42,040 nt of DNA, taken from Evansella tamaricis. Lineage in GTDB: Bacteria; Bacillota; Bacilli; Bacillales; Salisediminibacteriaceae. Positions within the stretch are counted from its first letter, which is position 1; every line of letters starts with the position of its first letter. The notes under the pieces were generated by a model that was not told the DNA's origin, did no database searches, and was given only the letters and a program-made list of their open reading frames with translations. Position numbers and translations under genes: made by a program. Shown in pieces: positions 27,356-36,575 of the stretch. The stretch covers positions 1-42,040 of the forward strand of contig NZ_JAHQCS010000113.1 of the NCBI RefSeq assembly GCF_019042215.1. Direction: 5' to 3'.

Positions 27356-28888
27356 ATGACCAGCAACGAAACGAAAACAGATGTTATCTTAATTGGTGCA
27401 GGAATTATGAGTGCAACTTTAGGTACACTTTTGAAGGAGTTAGTACCTGACTGGGAAATATCGGTATTTGAAAAACTCGGGAAACCTGGGGAAGAAAGTT
27501 CTAATGAATGGAATAATGCGGGAACAGGTCATGCAGCATTATGTGAATTAAATTACACAAACGAAAAACCGGATGGATCTATCGATATTAGTAAAGCGAT
27601 AACAATAAATGAGCAATTTCAAATTTCCATGCAGTTTTGGTCTTATTTAGTTAACCACAAGCGGTTGCATCATCCTCAGGAATTTATCAGACAACTGCCC
27701 CATATGAGTTTTGTTCAGGGAGATCAAAATGTCTTATTTTTAAAGAAACGGTTTGAAGCGCTATCAAATAATCCCCTATTTCAAGGAATGGAGTTTTCTG
27801 ATGATCCGAATCGTATAAAGGAATGGATTCCATTAATCATGGAAGGCCGTACATCAAAGGACCCCATAGCTGCAACGAAAATTGACACAGGTACGGATGT
27901 GAACTTTGGTGCTTTAACGCGTAGGATGTTTGATTATCTAACCGATACTGGTGTTCATGTTCATTACAATCAAAGTGTTAAAGATATGAAACGTACAAGT
28001 GATGGATTGTGGGAAGTGAAAGTGAAGAATCTGGAAAGTGGTGCTATTGAAAGCCATACTGCGAAATTCGTCTTTATCGGTGGTGGAGGAGGCAGCCTAC
28101 ATTTATTGCAAAAAACAGGTATACCTGAATCCAAACATATTGGGGGATTCCCGGTAAGTGGATTATTTATGGTATGTAATAATCCATTTGTTGTGGAGCA
28201 GCATCACGCCAAAGTGTATGGAAAAGCAAAGGTGGGTGCTCCGCCAATGTCTGTTCCACATCTTGACACTAGATATATTGATAACAAAAAGTCTCTGTTA
28301 TTTGGACCGTTCGCCGGATTTACACCTAAGTTTTTAAAAACAGGTTCCATGTTCGATTTAGTGACTTCCATCAAACCGAATAATGTCTTAACCATGTTAG
28401 CTGCAGGGGCGAAAGAGATGGCTTTAACCAAATATTTGATTCAGCAAGTGATGTTAAATAAAGATCAGCGGATGGAAGAGTTGCGGGAGTTTATTCCAAA
28501 AGCCAAAAGTGAAGATTGGGACTTAGTTGTAGCGGGTCAGCGTGTTCAGGTGATTAAAGATACGGTGGAAGGGGGCAAAGGGACCCTTCAATTTGGTACA
28601 GAAGTAATCACGGCTGAAGATGGATCAATAGCAGCATTGCTAGGTGCATCCCCTGGAGCATCCACTGCCGTTCAAGTGATGCTTGAGGTGATTGAAAAAT
28701 GCTTTCCGCAATATAGAAAAGAGTGGGAATCGAAAATTAAAGAAATGGTCCCATCTCATGGTTCATCCTTAATGCAAAACCGTGAGCTATTGCGTTTTAT
28801 ACACCATACTACTGCGAAGACATTAGGTTTTGAAGATGAAGGACAAGAAAATAAGAAGAGCAAGGATCCTATATTACAAGAGGTATAA
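27356..28888 (+). CDS. mqo: malate:quinone oxidoreductase
   Basis: An FAD-dependent, membrane-associated enzyme that oxidises malate to oxaloacetate and passes electrons to quinone. The FAD-binding motif [15 protein letters not shown] starts the 510-residue protein. Family signatures include [51 protein letters not shown] and [17 protein letters not shown]. Length is standard. ATG 27356 has GAGGATGG five bases upstream, preferred over GTG 27341 and ATG 27347. It stands alone and ends in a bidirectional hairpin shared with the SASP gene. Confidence 0.96.
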   Translation: MTSNETKTDVILIGAGIMSATLGTLLKELVPDWEISVFEKLGKPGEESSNEWNNAGTGHAALCELNYTNEKPDGSIDISKAITINEQFQISMQFWSYLVNHKRLHHPQEFIRQLPHMSFVQGDQNVLFLKKRFEALSNNPLFQGMEFSDDPNRIKEWIPLIMEGRTSKDPIAATKIDTGTDVNFGALTRRMFDYLTDTGVHVHYNQSVKDMKRTSDGLWEVKVKNLESGAIESHTAKFVFIGGGGGSLHLLQKTGIPESKHIGGFPVSGLFMVCNNPFVVEQHHAKVYGKAKVGAPPMSVPHLDTRYIDNKKSLLFGPFAGFTPKFLKTGSMFDLVTSIKPNNVLTMLAAGAKEMALTKYLIQQVMLNKDQRMEELREFIPKAKSEDWDLVVAGQRVQVIKDTVEGGKGTLQFGTEVITAEDGSIAALLGASPGASTAVQVMLEVIEKCFPQYRKEWESKIKEMVPSHGSSLMQNRELLRFIHHTTAKTLGFEDEGQENKKSKDPILQEV

Positions 28889-28940
28889 TTGCCATTCTGG
28901 CAATATACTTCCTCTATGTATAAGAAATAACAAAAGAATT

Positions 28941-28978
28941 ATGAAAAGGCTGCCCCCCTTTGGGATCAGCCTTTTCAT
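28941..28978. terminator. bidirectional terminator between mqo and the SASP gene
   Basis: ATGAAAAGGCTG and CAGCCTTTTCAT form a perfect 12-bp stem with A-rich and T-rich sides, serving the converging genes. Confidence 0.85.
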
Positions 28979-28988
28979 AAACTTTCTT

Positions 28989-29189
28989 TTATGCTCGTCC
29001 CCCCATTTGCTGTTCTGCCATTTGCACGAGGCGTTTTGTAATTTCTCCTCCAACAGAACCATTTGCACGTGACGTCGTATCAGGACCTAAAGTTACTCCG
29101 AATTCTTGAGCGATCTCCTGTTTCATTTGTTGTACTGCCTGTTCAAATCCAGATACTAATAATTGGTTAGAATTGTTTGATCGTGCCAT
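28989..29189 (-). CDS. alpha/beta-type small acid-soluble spore protein
   Basis: A 66-residue DNA-protecting protein made in the forespore and degraded by GPR at germination. The two conserved stretches are present: the GPR-site region [12 protein letters not shown], and [20 protein letters not shown] followed by [18 protein letters not shown] precedes the ATG. It converges on mqo. I could not identify a clear sigma-G promoter by eye. It proves the host belongs to a spore-forming lineage. Confidence 0.97.
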   Translation of the reverse strand: MARSNNSNQLLVSGFEQAVQQMKQEIAQEFGVTLGPDTTSRANGSVGGEITKRLVQMAEQQMGGRA

Positions 29190-29317
29190 TACAAAAAACT
29201 CCTTTCAATTTTGGTATTTAATGTAACTTTGTAACTATAGTTTCTAAAGAAATATCAAAATTATGATAGGGAAATAAATCCAATTTAAAAGTTCACAAAT
29301 TTTTCACGTCATATCTG

Positions 29318-29381
29318 TTGCTATTTTAATAAAACAATTTTATAATAAACTTCGAAAGCGGTTTCCGAAAGCGGTACCGGA
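29318..29381 (+). promoter_or_regulatory. promoter and tandem operator-like sites of the GH1 gene
   Basis: TTGCTA (29318-29323) and TATAAT (29341-29346) with 17-base spacing. Immediately downstream, CGAAAGCGGTTTCCG and CGAAAGCGGTACCGG (29353-29381) are two partial palindromes of the LacI-family kind, covering the start point. Confidence 0.7.
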
Positions 29382-29498
29382 ACAACTTGCTAGAAAATAA
29401 CAGGAGAGATATCTTTATTCCTCTGTATATTAATCCATTTACAGTAGATCTATTAAAACATAGATAGATTACATAGTTTTAGTTTTCGCAAGGAAAAT

Positions 29499-29512
29499 CG
29501 AAAGCGCTTTTG
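29499..29512 (+). promoter_or_regulatory. LacI/CcpA-type operator before the GH1 gene
   Basis: CGAAAGCGCTTTTG with a perfect AAAGCGCTTT core, identical to 30982-30995. It could be the site of the local LacI regulator or a CcpA cre; the core is compatible with both. Confidence 0.65.
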
Positions 29513-29596
29513 TAGTGGAATTACCATAATATACAAGTAATGAAACTAGTAAATATTCCAAAACTAAACAAGAATAAAAATGAAAGGGGTTTTACT

Positions 29597-30940
29597 GTGG
29601 CGATTATTCAATTTCCGAAAGACATGAAATGGGGAGTTGCAACTGCCTCATATCAAATAGAAGGAGCAGTAAATGAAGGTGGCCGTGGGCCTTCCATTTG
29701 GGATACGTTTTCAAAAACTCCAGGTAAAATAGTGAATGGGGATAACGGTGATGTGGCTTGTGACAGTTACCATCGTTATGAAGAAGATATTCAATTAATG
29801 AAAGAACTTGGTATTAATTTCTACCGTTTTTCTGTGGCATGGCCAAGAATTTTTCCGGAGGGCACTGGTGAAGTTAATCGAGAGGGGTTAGATTTTTACC
29901 ACAGATTTGTTGATACGTTAATCGAAAATGGCATTGAACCAATGTGTACTTTATACCACTGGGACTTACCGCAAGCTTTACAAGATAAAGGTGGTTGGGA
30001 TAACCGGGAGACGATTGACGCATTTGTAAACTATGCAGAAGTAATGTTTAAAGAGTTCAAAGGTAAAATAAAACATTGGATTACATTTAATGAACCTTGG
30101 TGTGTATCGTTCTTATCTAATTATGTTGGTGCCCATGCCCCTGGATACCAGGATCTTCAATTGGCCGTTAATGTGTCACACCATCTTTTAGTGGCACATG
30201 GAAAGACCGTTATTAAGTTTAGGGAGTTAGGACTGGAAGGTCAGATTGGTTATGCTCCAAATGTGGAGTGGAATGAACCATATAGTGATAATCAAGAAGA
30301 TATTGATGCATGCCGAAGAGCGGGAGGATTTTTTATTGAATGGTTCTTTGATCCTGTATTTAAGGGATCCTACCCACAATTTATGATCGATATCTTCGAG
30401 AAAAATGGAGCAGTATTGAAGATGCAAGATGGGGATCTGGAAGTTATTTCACAGCCAATAGATTTCATTGGTATCAACTATTACACCGGAAGTGTTGGCA
30501 GATATGCAGAAGGGAAAAGTATCTTTGATCATGAAAGAGTGGATACAGGATATTTAAAAACAGATATTGGTTGGAATATCTACCCTGAAGGGTTCTACAA
30601 AGTCTTAAAATACATTAGTGAACAATACGGCAATATTCCCATATATATCACTGAAAACGGTTCTTGTTATAATGATGAACCAATTAACGGTGTCGTTAAA
30701 GATGAAGGTAGAATTAACTATTTACAACAGCATTTAGTCTCTCTTCAGCGCAGTATGGAATCAGGTGTGAACATTAAAGGGTATACTTCATGGTCATTAT
30801 TAGATAATTTTGAATGGGCAGAAGGGTATACAATGAGATTTGGATTAGTTCATGTTAATTACAGAACGTTAGAAAGAACGAAGAAAGAAAGTTACTATTG
30901 GTATAAACAAGTGATTGAAAACCACTTCTTTGAAGTGTGA
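29597..30940 (+). CDS. GH1 family beta-glucosidase
   Basis: A cytoplasmic glycoside hydrolase of 447 residues, the standard length. The acid/base is in TFNEPW (about E166) and the nucleophile in ITENGS (about E353). The N-terminal WGVATASYQIEGAVNEGGRG and the RFSVAWPRIFPEGTG segments are hallmarks. The WSLLDNFEWAEGYTMRFGL stretch after the nucleophile, without a phosphate-binding Ser/Lys/Tyr set, points to a beta-glucosidase rather than 6-phospho-beta-glucosidase. GTG 29597 has GAAAGGGG upstream. As first gene of the locus it would process sugars brought in by the ABC transporter or finish the phosphorylase products. Confidence 0.93.
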   Translation: MAIIQFPKDMKWGVATASYQIEGAVNEGGRGPSIWDTFSKTPGKIVNGDNGDVACDSYHRYEEDIQLMKELGINFYRFSVAWPRIFPEGTGEVNREGLDFYHRFVDTLIENGIEPMCTLYHWDLPQALQDKGGWDNRETIDAFVNYAEVMFKEFKGKIKHWITFNEPWCVSFLSNYVGAHAPGYQDLQLAVNVSHHLLVAHGKTVIKFRELGLEGQIGYAPNVEWNEPYSDNQEDIDACRRAGGFFIEWFFDPVFKGSYPQFMIDIFEKNGAVLKMQDGDLEVISQPIDFIGINYYTGSVGRYAEGKSIFDHERVDTGYLKTDIGWNIYPEGFYKVLKYISEQYGNIPIYITENGSCYNDEPINGVVKDEGRINYLQQHLVSLQRSMESGVNIKGYTSWSLLDNFEWAEGYTMRFGLVHVNYRTLERTKKESYYWYKQVIENHFFEV

Positions 30941-30981
30941 ATCTAATGACGTTCCTTCATTGTGATAGCATTCATTCGGCT

Positions 30982-30995
30982 CGAAAGCGCTTTTG
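30982..30995 (+). promoter_or_regulatory. second LacI/CcpA-type operator, before the ABC operon
   Basis: CGAAAGCGCTTTTG, an exact copy of 29499-29512, 42 bases past the GH1 stop and ahead of the next promoter. Confidence 0.65.
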
Positions 30996-31055
30996 ATGTT
31001 ATAACTTGAATAATTTGTTGATTTAATTAGCAAAAAATATGTAACACACACATAT

Positions 31056-31084
31056 TTGCATATTTTGTTGGAAGTATATTATAT
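31056..31084 (+). promoter_or_regulatory. likely promoter of the second ABC operon
   Basis: TTGCAT (31056-31061) and TTATAT (31079-31084), 17-base spacer. A strong but orphan AGGAGG lies at 31149-31154, far from the ABC gene start; it has no convincing frame behind it. Confidence 0.45.
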
Positions 31085-31221
31085 AGAACACTGAAACAAT
31101 TCTGTAATTATTCCGGATCCCTGCAGAGGACAGGCCTTTATTACTTTTAGGAGGTGAGGAATCGGAAAAACAGATATTATTTTTAAATCATTACAAAACA
31201 CCTATAAGGGGGATAAAAAAG

Positions 31222-32532
31222 ATGTCAAAATTCATTAAATTAATAGCTATTTCATTTTTAGCAGTTGTGTTCCTAGCTGCATGTGGCGGAGGAACTGATG
31301 GTGATACTGATACTGATACTGGTACCGATGGTGACACTACACAAGAACAAATTGGTGAAGGTGATATCGAGCTTGTATTTTGGGAATTTGGTAACACTGG
31401 ATATGATGTGTTAATTGAAGAATATGTAGCTGAAAATCCACATGTAAGTATTAATCTTCAAAATAGTGATATGAATGACTTGCACGATAACTTGTTTACA
31501 TCTATTTCTGCAGGTTCTGGTGCTCCTGACATTACGATGATTGAAGAAGCACAAATTGAAAGGTTTAAAACAGCACCACAGGCTTTTGAAAACCTTTATG
31601 ATTATGGTGCATCTGATGTGGAAGGGGATTTCCTTGATTGGGTTTGGAATAACGGAAGAAGCGCTGAAGGTGATTTCCAATTTGGGTTACCAACAGATAT
31701 CGGTCCAACAGTAATGTTCTATCGTACAGACGTGTTCGAAGAAGCTGGTTTTGATTCTTCTCCGGAAGCAGTGTCAGATTTAGTTGCAACTTGGGACGAT
31801 TTTGAGGAAGTTGGTCGACAAATTAAAGATAGCACCGGGAAATTAATGACGGATGCTGGTGAGTTAGTATATAACGCTAGACGTGACCAAGCTACTCAGC
31901 AATATTTTAATCCTGATGGAGATCTTATCATGGATGAACATAACCAAATTCGCGATGCATTTGATTATGTGGCAGGATTGTTTGAGCAAGATCTAGTTGG
32001 TGATATTCCACTATGGACGCCGGAATGGTTTGGCGGCATGGGAGACGGTACTTATGCAACAATGCTAGCACCAGCTTGGATGCAAGGTGTTATTAAAGAC
32101 AATGAGCCAGAAGAAGGCGTTTGGTCTATTACAACAATGCCTGAAGGTGCAGGGAACTGGGGAGGATCATACTTAGCGATTCCTTCTGAAACGGAACATG
32201 CAGAAGAAGCATATGCATTTATTCAGTGGTTAACAGCTCCAGAGCAACAACTGAAAGCTTTTGAAGGATATGGATTGTTCCCATCCACTCCAGCAGTGTA
32301 TGACATGCCAGAATTCTTAGAGTATGAAGATGACTATTTTGGTGGTATTGCTACGGCTCAAGTTTTCTCTGAAGCGGCTCAAGCAGTAGAAACAGTCTAC
32401 AAAGGACGTAACTTCTATCCAGTAGATGACGAAGTGAAAGAGGCTTTAGATAATCTTTCTGCTGGTGCAGATCCAGAATCTGAGTGGGAAGCAGCGCTTG
32501 ATAGAATTAACAGAATTTTAGAGCGTCAATAA
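31222..32532 (+). CDS. extracellular solute-binding lipoprotein, second sugar ABC importer
   Basis: A 436-residue family 1 binding protein. The lipobox is LAAC at 18-21, followed by a linker of Gly-Thr-Asp repeats (GGGTDGDTDTDTGTDGDT) encoded by a slippable GATACT tract. The mature domain starts IELVFWEFGNTGYDVLIEEY. FGLPTDIGPTVMFYRTDVFE and TMLAPAWMQGV are typical of CUT1 binding proteins. It shows only distant likeness to the first one at 16968. The ATG has AAGGGGG upstream. Ligand is inferred from neighbours to be a beta-glucan oligosaccharide. Confidence 0.9.
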   Translation: MSKFIKLIAISFLAVVFLAACGGGTDGDTDTDTGTDGDTTQEQIGEGDIELVFWEFGNTGYDVLIEEYVAENPHVSINLQNSDMNDLHDNLFTSISAGSGAPDITMIEEAQIERFKTAPQAFENLYDYGASDVEGDFLDWVWNNGRSAEGDFQFGLPTDIGPTVMFYRTDVFEEAGFDSSPEAVSDLVATWDDFEEVGRQIKDSTGKLMTDAGELVYNARRDQATQQYFNPDGDLIMDEHNQIRDAFDYVAGLFEQDLVGDIPLWTPEWFGGMGDGTYATMLAPAWMQGVIKDNEPEEGVWSITTMPEGAGNWGGSYLAIPSETEHAEEAYAFIQWLTAPEQQLKAFEGYGLFPSTPAVYDMPEFLEYEDDYFGGIATAQVFSEAAQAVETVYKGRNFYPVDDEVKEALDNLSAGADPESEWEAALDRINRILERQ

Positions 32533-32543
32533 CATATATTCGA

Positions 32544-32569
32544 GGGTATGACCCAAGTTGGTCATACCC
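32544..32569 (+). terminator. hairpin right after the binding-protein gene
   Basis: GGGTATGACC pairs perfectly with GGTCATACCC, loop CAAGTT, followed by only TTCT. Likely an attenuator or mRNA 3'-protecting hairpin before the permeases. Confidence 0.65.
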
Positions 32570-32597
32570 TTCTACAAAGCCATTTTAATTATTTGTT

Positions 32598-32686
32598 GAT
32601 CTTGTTGGTCTAATAAAGTCATACCTTTTCGAGGATGGCTTATTAAAAAAGTTTTAGAATGAGCCATTCTCGAAAGTCAACAAGAT
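32598..32686 (+). other. large composite stem-loop between binding-protein and permease genes
   Basis: An inner stem TTTCGAGGATGGCTTATT (32627-32644) pairs with AATGAGCCATTCTCGAAA (32658-32675) over 18 positions with two wobbles. An outer ATCTTGTTG/CAACAAGAT stem encloses it. No T-run follows. Confidence 0.6.
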
Positions 32687-32750
32687 TATATGGGATTGGA
32701 CATGCCTTAACTAACAACGATACGGGATAAATTTCTGAAGGAGGTCAAAA

Positions 32751-33668
32751 ATGGAGACCACTACAAAGGCAAGGGGATTATCAGAGAAGAAAAAAACAGC
32801 GTTATCTGCCTATTTATTTATTTCTCCATTCTTTATTTTATTTGCTATATTTGGCTTATTCCCAATGGTGTTTAGTTTTTATTTATCGTTTTTTCGTTGG
32901 GATGGATTGAGTCCAATGACTTATATAGGAGTCAGGAACTTTGAATTAATCTTTACTGATCCTGTATTCTTCTCATCCATATTAAATACTTTCATCATTG
33001 GTTTAATGGGGACACTGCCACAAATATTTATTGGAATATTACTGGCTTTTGCTTTAAATTCAACACTTATCCGTTATAGAAACACATTTAGAACATTCGT
33101 GTTCTTGCCATATATTACTTCGATTGTAGCAGTGGCAATTATCTTTGGGGTTGTATTTAACAATCAGCCTTTTGGTTTTGCTAACTATATACTATCCACC
33201 TTTGACATTGGCCCGATCCGCTGGAACGCAGAGTATTGGCCAGTAAAGTTTGCAATAGCAACAATGGTATTTTGGCGTTGGGTCGGTTATAACACCATTA
33301 TTTTCTTAGCAGGGATGCAGAGCATTCCAAAAGAACTTTATGAAGCAGCAAAAATAGATGGTGCCACTGTCGGACAGCAAATTCGATTAATTACACTTCC
33401 AATGTTAAAACCAATTGTAATGTTCGTTGTATTTACTGCAACGATAGGAAGTTTTCAATTGTTCACTGAGCCATTGATATTCTTAGGGAGAGGTCTCCGT
33501 GAAGAGGGGATTACAATGGTTGCATACTTATGGAGAGATGCATTTGTGTACAACTCCTTCGGGACTGCCTCAGCAGCAGCAATTGTCTTGTTTTTCATTA
33601 TCATTGCCATAACGGCAATTAACTTATTGATCACCAACAGACTCGGTCGTTCGAAGAAAATAGGTTAG
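32751..33668 (+). CDS. sugar ABC transporter permease, MalF type
   Basis: A 305-residue inner-membrane subunit with six helices, EAA loop KELYEAAKIDGATVGQQIRL, and FLFISPFFILFAIFGLFPMV-like first helix. AAGGAGG is well placed before the ATG. Eleven bases separate it from the MalG-type partner. No ATPase in the locus, so the pair probably uses a general ATPase encoded elsewhere. Confidence 0.92.
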   Translation: METTTKARGLSEKKKTALSAYLFISPFFILFAIFGLFPMVFSFYLSFFRWDGLSPMTYIGVRNFELIFTDPVFFSSILNTFIIGLMGTLPQIFIGILLAFALNSTLIRYRNTFRTFVFLPYITSIVAVAIIFGVVFNNQPFGFANYILSTFDIGPIRWNAEYWPVKFAIATMVFWRWVGYNTIIFLAGMQSIPKELYEAAKIDGATVGQQIRLITLPMLKPIVMFVVFTATIGSFQLFTEPLIFLGRGLREEGITMVAYLWRDAFVYNSFGTASAAAIVLFFIIIAITAINLLITNRLGRSKKIG

Positions 33669-33679
33669 GAGGAGATCCC

Positions 33680-34534
33680 ATGGCAAAAGAAAGCAAAGAA
33701 GTCGGTAGCAGTAAATTCTCATATCAAAAGTTTTTCGTATATTTATTTTTAATATCGGGATCTTTAATTTCCCTTTTTCCTTTTTATTATATGTTCGTTA
33801 TGGCCACTAGACTTAATAGAGAAATTAACCAAGTTCCCCCTCCGTTTGCTCCAGGAGCAAATTTAGTGGAGAACTTTCAAAAAGTCTTAAGTAGCATAGA
33901 TTTCTTCGGTGCGATGTGGAATTCCTTTATTGTAGCCTCATCTGTAACGGTGGGTACTTTATTCTTGTGCTCCTTAGCAGGTTATACTTTTGCAAAATTG
34001 GACTTTAAGGGAAAAAATATTTTATTTGCCTTAATCTTAGTAACGATGATGGTTCCACCTCAATTAGGATTGATTCCTCAATACTACATCATTACAGCTT
34101 TAGGCTGGTTAAATGATTTTAGGGCAATTATTGTTCCGGGCTTAATTAATGCATTTGGAATATTTTGGATGCGACAATACATTAGTAGTAGTGTTCCCGA
34201 TGAAATTATTGAAGCAGCCAGGATTGATGGATGTTCCCATTTCAGGATCTATTGGAATATTTCTGTACCAATGATACTTCCGGCCTTCGCAACTCTAGGT
34301 ATTATTGTATTTATGCATGTGTGGAACGATTTCTTATGGCCACTTGTTGTATTACGTGACCCAACCATGCATACACTTCAAGTTGCTTTACGGGCACTAA
34401 ATGATGCTAGGCAAATGGATTACGGCATGATCATGTCTGGAACGTTCTGGGCTACAGTACCATTAATCATTGTATTCCTGTTATTCAACCGTTTGTTCAT
34501 TCAGTCCCTTTCTGAAGGTGCTGTGAAGAGCTAA
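33680..34534 (+). CDS. sugar ABC transporter permease, MalG type
   Basis: A 284-residue partner permease. Six helices are predicted, with EAA loop IEAARIDGCSHFRIYWNI and the typical C-terminal end FIQSLSEGAVKS. TTAGGAGGAG precedes the ATG. Residues VPPPFAPGANLVENFQKVLS after the first helix form the external segment common in CUT1 proteins. Confidence 0.92.
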   Translation: MAKESKEVGSSKFSYQKFFVYLFLISGSLISLFPFYYMFVMATRLNREINQVPPPFAPGANLVENFQKVLSSIDFFGAMWNSFIVASSVTVGTLFLCSLAGYTFAKLDFKGKNILFALILVTMMVPPQLGLIPQYYIITALGWLNDFRAIIVPGLINAFGIFWMRQYISSSVPDEIIEAARIDGCSHFRIYWNISVPMILPAFATLGIIVFMHVWNDFLWPLVVLRDPTMHTLQVALRALNDARQMDYGMIMSGTFWATVPLIIVFLLFNRLFIQSLSEGAVKS

Positions 34535-34609
34535 TCCGTTTCAAAATCTAGCTTGGAAAATTATTAGATATGAAAGAAATTCGTTAAACGTTTTTGTTAT
34601 GAATACGAG

Positions 34610-34663
34610 ACGCCTTGTTAATAATGATGATTGCCAATTGGCTAATCCGTATTAGCAGGGCGT
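34610..34663 (+). terminator. long hairpin between the permease and DUF624 genes
   Basis: ACGCCTTGTTAATA pairs with TATTAGCAGGGCGT over 14 positions (two wobbles); the loop holds a GCCAATTGGC palindrome. It is followed by TCCTTACTTT. Probably partial termination. Confidence 0.55.
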
Positions 34664-34697
34664 TCCTTACTTTAATAACCAATTTGAGGTGCTTACA

Positions 34698-35300
34698 TTG
34701 GGAAAAATTATTATCCAAATCGCTGAAGTGATTTATAAATTTGTGGCACTGAATATTCTTTGGCTCATTTTTTTTCTAGTGGGATTAGGAATTTTCGGAT
34801 TTATGCCGTCGACTGTTGCCCTGTTCTCTATAGTTAGGGACTGGCTACGGGGAGATTTAGATACTTCTCTATTCTCCAGATATCTGAAGTATTACAAAGG
34901 AGAATTTGTGCGATCGAATATACTTGGGGTATTATTTATGATTTTGTTTTATATCATTTATGTCAACTTTTCGTTTGTTTCCTACTATTATGACGAATCT
35001 ATTCAAATTTATATCTATATTATTATAGCAGGATTTGGTACTATATTATTGATGACATTTGTAAATTTATTTTCTGTCATTGCCCATTTCGAATATAAAA
35101 TTTTTCAATATATAAAAGTAGCAGCAGGGTTAGTCTTTTTAAAGCCAATTAATACTCTATTTCAGCTTATTTGGCTTGTTGCTTACTTTATCATTGCCAT
35201 TAATCATCCTACTATTTTTGTCGTTATTGGTGTTAGTGTGTTTGCTTTTGTGTTAATGAGTATAAATTATTCTACATTCAAAAAACTAGGTGCTGTTTAA
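34698..35300 (+). CDS. DUF624 (YesL-like) membrane protein, second copy
   Basis: A 200-residue protein with about five membrane helices, related to the 20103 gene. Shared features are the first helix ending in NILWLIFFLVGLGIFGF, then PSTVALFSIVRDWLRGD and YLKYYKGEFVRSN. The start is a TTG at 34698 with GAGGTG six bases upstream; GTG 34689 is inside that ribosome site. It lies after the MalG-type permease, as in the trehalose operon, and before lacI. Function unknown. Confidence 0.85.
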   Translation: MGKIIIQIAEVIYKFVALNILWLIFFLVGLGIFGFMPSTVALFSIVRDWLRGDLDTSLFSRYLKYYKGEFVRSNILGVLFMILFYIIYVNFSFVSYYYDESIQIYIYIIIAGFGTILLMTFVNLFSVIAHFEYKIFQYIKVAAGLVFLKPINTLFQLIWLVAYFIIAINHPTIFVVIGVSVFAFVLMSINYSTFKKLGAV

Positions 35301-35372
35301 ATAGTTTATCTGTTTTATAGAAAAGGATTTCTTATACGGTGGCATGTGCCCTAACTGAAAAGGGGATATAAG

Positions 35373-36374
35373 ATGACAACAATATATGACATTGCTAAAA
35401 AAACGGGTTTTTCCATCACAACTGTGTCAAAAGTTTTAAACAATTATTCAGATGTTGGTGCGAAAACAAGGAAGAAAATATTAGATGCAGTAAATGAAAT
35501 GGATTATTATCCTAGCTCCAGTGCGAGAAGTTTAACGACGAAAAAGTCCTGGTCAATCGGTGTTGTTTATGTGGAACAGTTAGGTATGGAACACCCTTTT
35601 TTTAACGCTGTCATTGAAAGTTTTAAAAATAGTATGGAGAAAAGTGGTTATGATTTGCTCTTTGCTTCAAATAAAATAGGAAATGATATGAAAACCTATT
35701 TAGATCATTTCCAATATCGAGGTGTCGATGGGGTTGTCATTGTTTGTTCCGCATTGAAGGACAGCCATGTGGAGAGATTAATTCGTTCTACTATCCCTTC
35801 AGTAGTGATTGATTTTGACAGTAGGGAAACATGTGTCGTATATAGTGATAATGAATACGGGTGTGAACTTGCCGTTAATCATTTGTATTCATTGGGTCAT
35901 CGTAAAATTGCTCATATATCAGGTGACCAAGAACTTTTCCCAGGTGTCACAAGGTTGGAAGGTTTTATTCGTGCAATGCAAAAACATAAACTGTCGATTT
36001 CTGATGGTTTTATTGCTGACGGTGGATACTTCTCCTATGAAGGTGGAAGGGCTGCGATGAGGAAACTTCTGTTACAAGATGAAAAACCTACAGCTGTTTT
36101 TGTTGCAGGTGATTTAATGGCATTAGGGGCAATTGCTGAAATTCGAGATCATGGTCTAAATGTACCGGACGACATCTCCGTTATTGGTTTCGATGATATT
36201 AAAATGATCCAATACACCGAACCTGCATTGACTACCATCCGTCAGGAAACTTCTATTTTAGGAAAAACAGCTGCAAACCTATTATTGGACCAAATAAATG
36301 ATAAAGAGAAACAGTCTTTGGCTGTTAAAATACCTGTGAAGTTAATAGAGCGAAAATCCTGCAGACCAATATAG
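35373..36374 (+). CDS. LacI-family transcriptional regulator
   Basis: A 333-residue repressor. The N-terminal LacI helix-turn-helix is TTIYDIAKKTGFSITTVSKV followed by LNNYSDVGAKTRKKIL and the hinge ARSLTTKKS. The ligand domain is periplasmic-binding-protein-like with GVVYVEQLG, GVDGVVIVCS and VIGFDDIKMIQYTEPALTTI. AAAGGGG precedes the ATG. Its probable targets are the CGAAAGCGCTTTTG boxes at 29499 and 30982. A terminator overlaps its stop codon. The inducer is unknown. Confidence 0.92.
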   Translation: MTTIYDIAKKTGFSITTVSKVLNNYSDVGAKTRKKILDAVNEMDYYPSSSARSLTTKKSWSIGVVYVEQLGMEHPFFNAVIESFKNSMEKSGYDLLFASNKIGNDMKTYLDHFQYRGVDGVVIVCSALKDSHVERLIRSTIPSVVIDFDSRETCVVYSDNEYGCELAVNHLYSLGHRKIAHISGDQELFPGVTRLEGFIRAMQKHKLSISDGFIADGGYFSYEGGRAAMRKLLLQDEKPTAVFVAGDLMALGAIAEIRDHGLNVPDDISVIGFDDIKMIQYTEPALTTIRQETSILGKTAANLLLDQINDKEKQSLAVKIPVKLIERKSCRPI

Positions 36375-36392
36375 TATTGGTCTTTATTTTTG
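36363..36392 (+). terminator. terminator overlapping the lacI stop codon
   Basis: AGACCAATA and TATTGGTCT form a perfect nine-bp stem whose three-base loop is the TAG stop codon itself, followed by TTATTTTT. Confidence 0.8.
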
Positions 36393-36458
36393 GAAAAGAT
36401 AAGAGAAGGTAGAGTATAAATATTTATTGTTTAAAGTTCAGCATATTAGTTTTCTTAC

Positions 36459-36553
36459 CTTTGTCTAGCTCCATCACCTACTGGCTCGGATTACTTCAGG
36501 CAGTTAATACTAACTGTGTAGCATCCTTGAAGCCTTGTACAAGTAATATAGGA
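36459..36553 (+). repeat. variant B of the dispersed repeat, copy 2
   Basis: TTGTCTAGCTCCATCACCTA, then GGCTCGGATTACTTCAGGCAG, GCATCCTTGAAGCCTTG and AGTAAT, matching 8395-8470. It lacks the TTAAAAGG left arm. It lies just upstream of the ribosome site of the GH94-like gene. Confidence 0.65.
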
Positions 36554-36575
36554 TTAAGTTTAGGAGGGAAAATCT

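Larger units (their letters stand above)
29190..29596 (+). other. upstream region of the GH1 gene
   Basis: Beyond the listed promoter and operators, it contains a perfect AACTATAGTT palindrome near 29231-29240. An in-frame ATG at 29540 would extend the glucosidase by 19 residues without a ribosome site. No gene seen. Confidence 0.4.

Noticed and set aside
31141-31173. AGGAGGTGAGG as the start of a leader peptide before the second ABC operon
   Set aside because: The only frame near it is ten codons from an overlapping GTG; there is no supporting start at proper distance.
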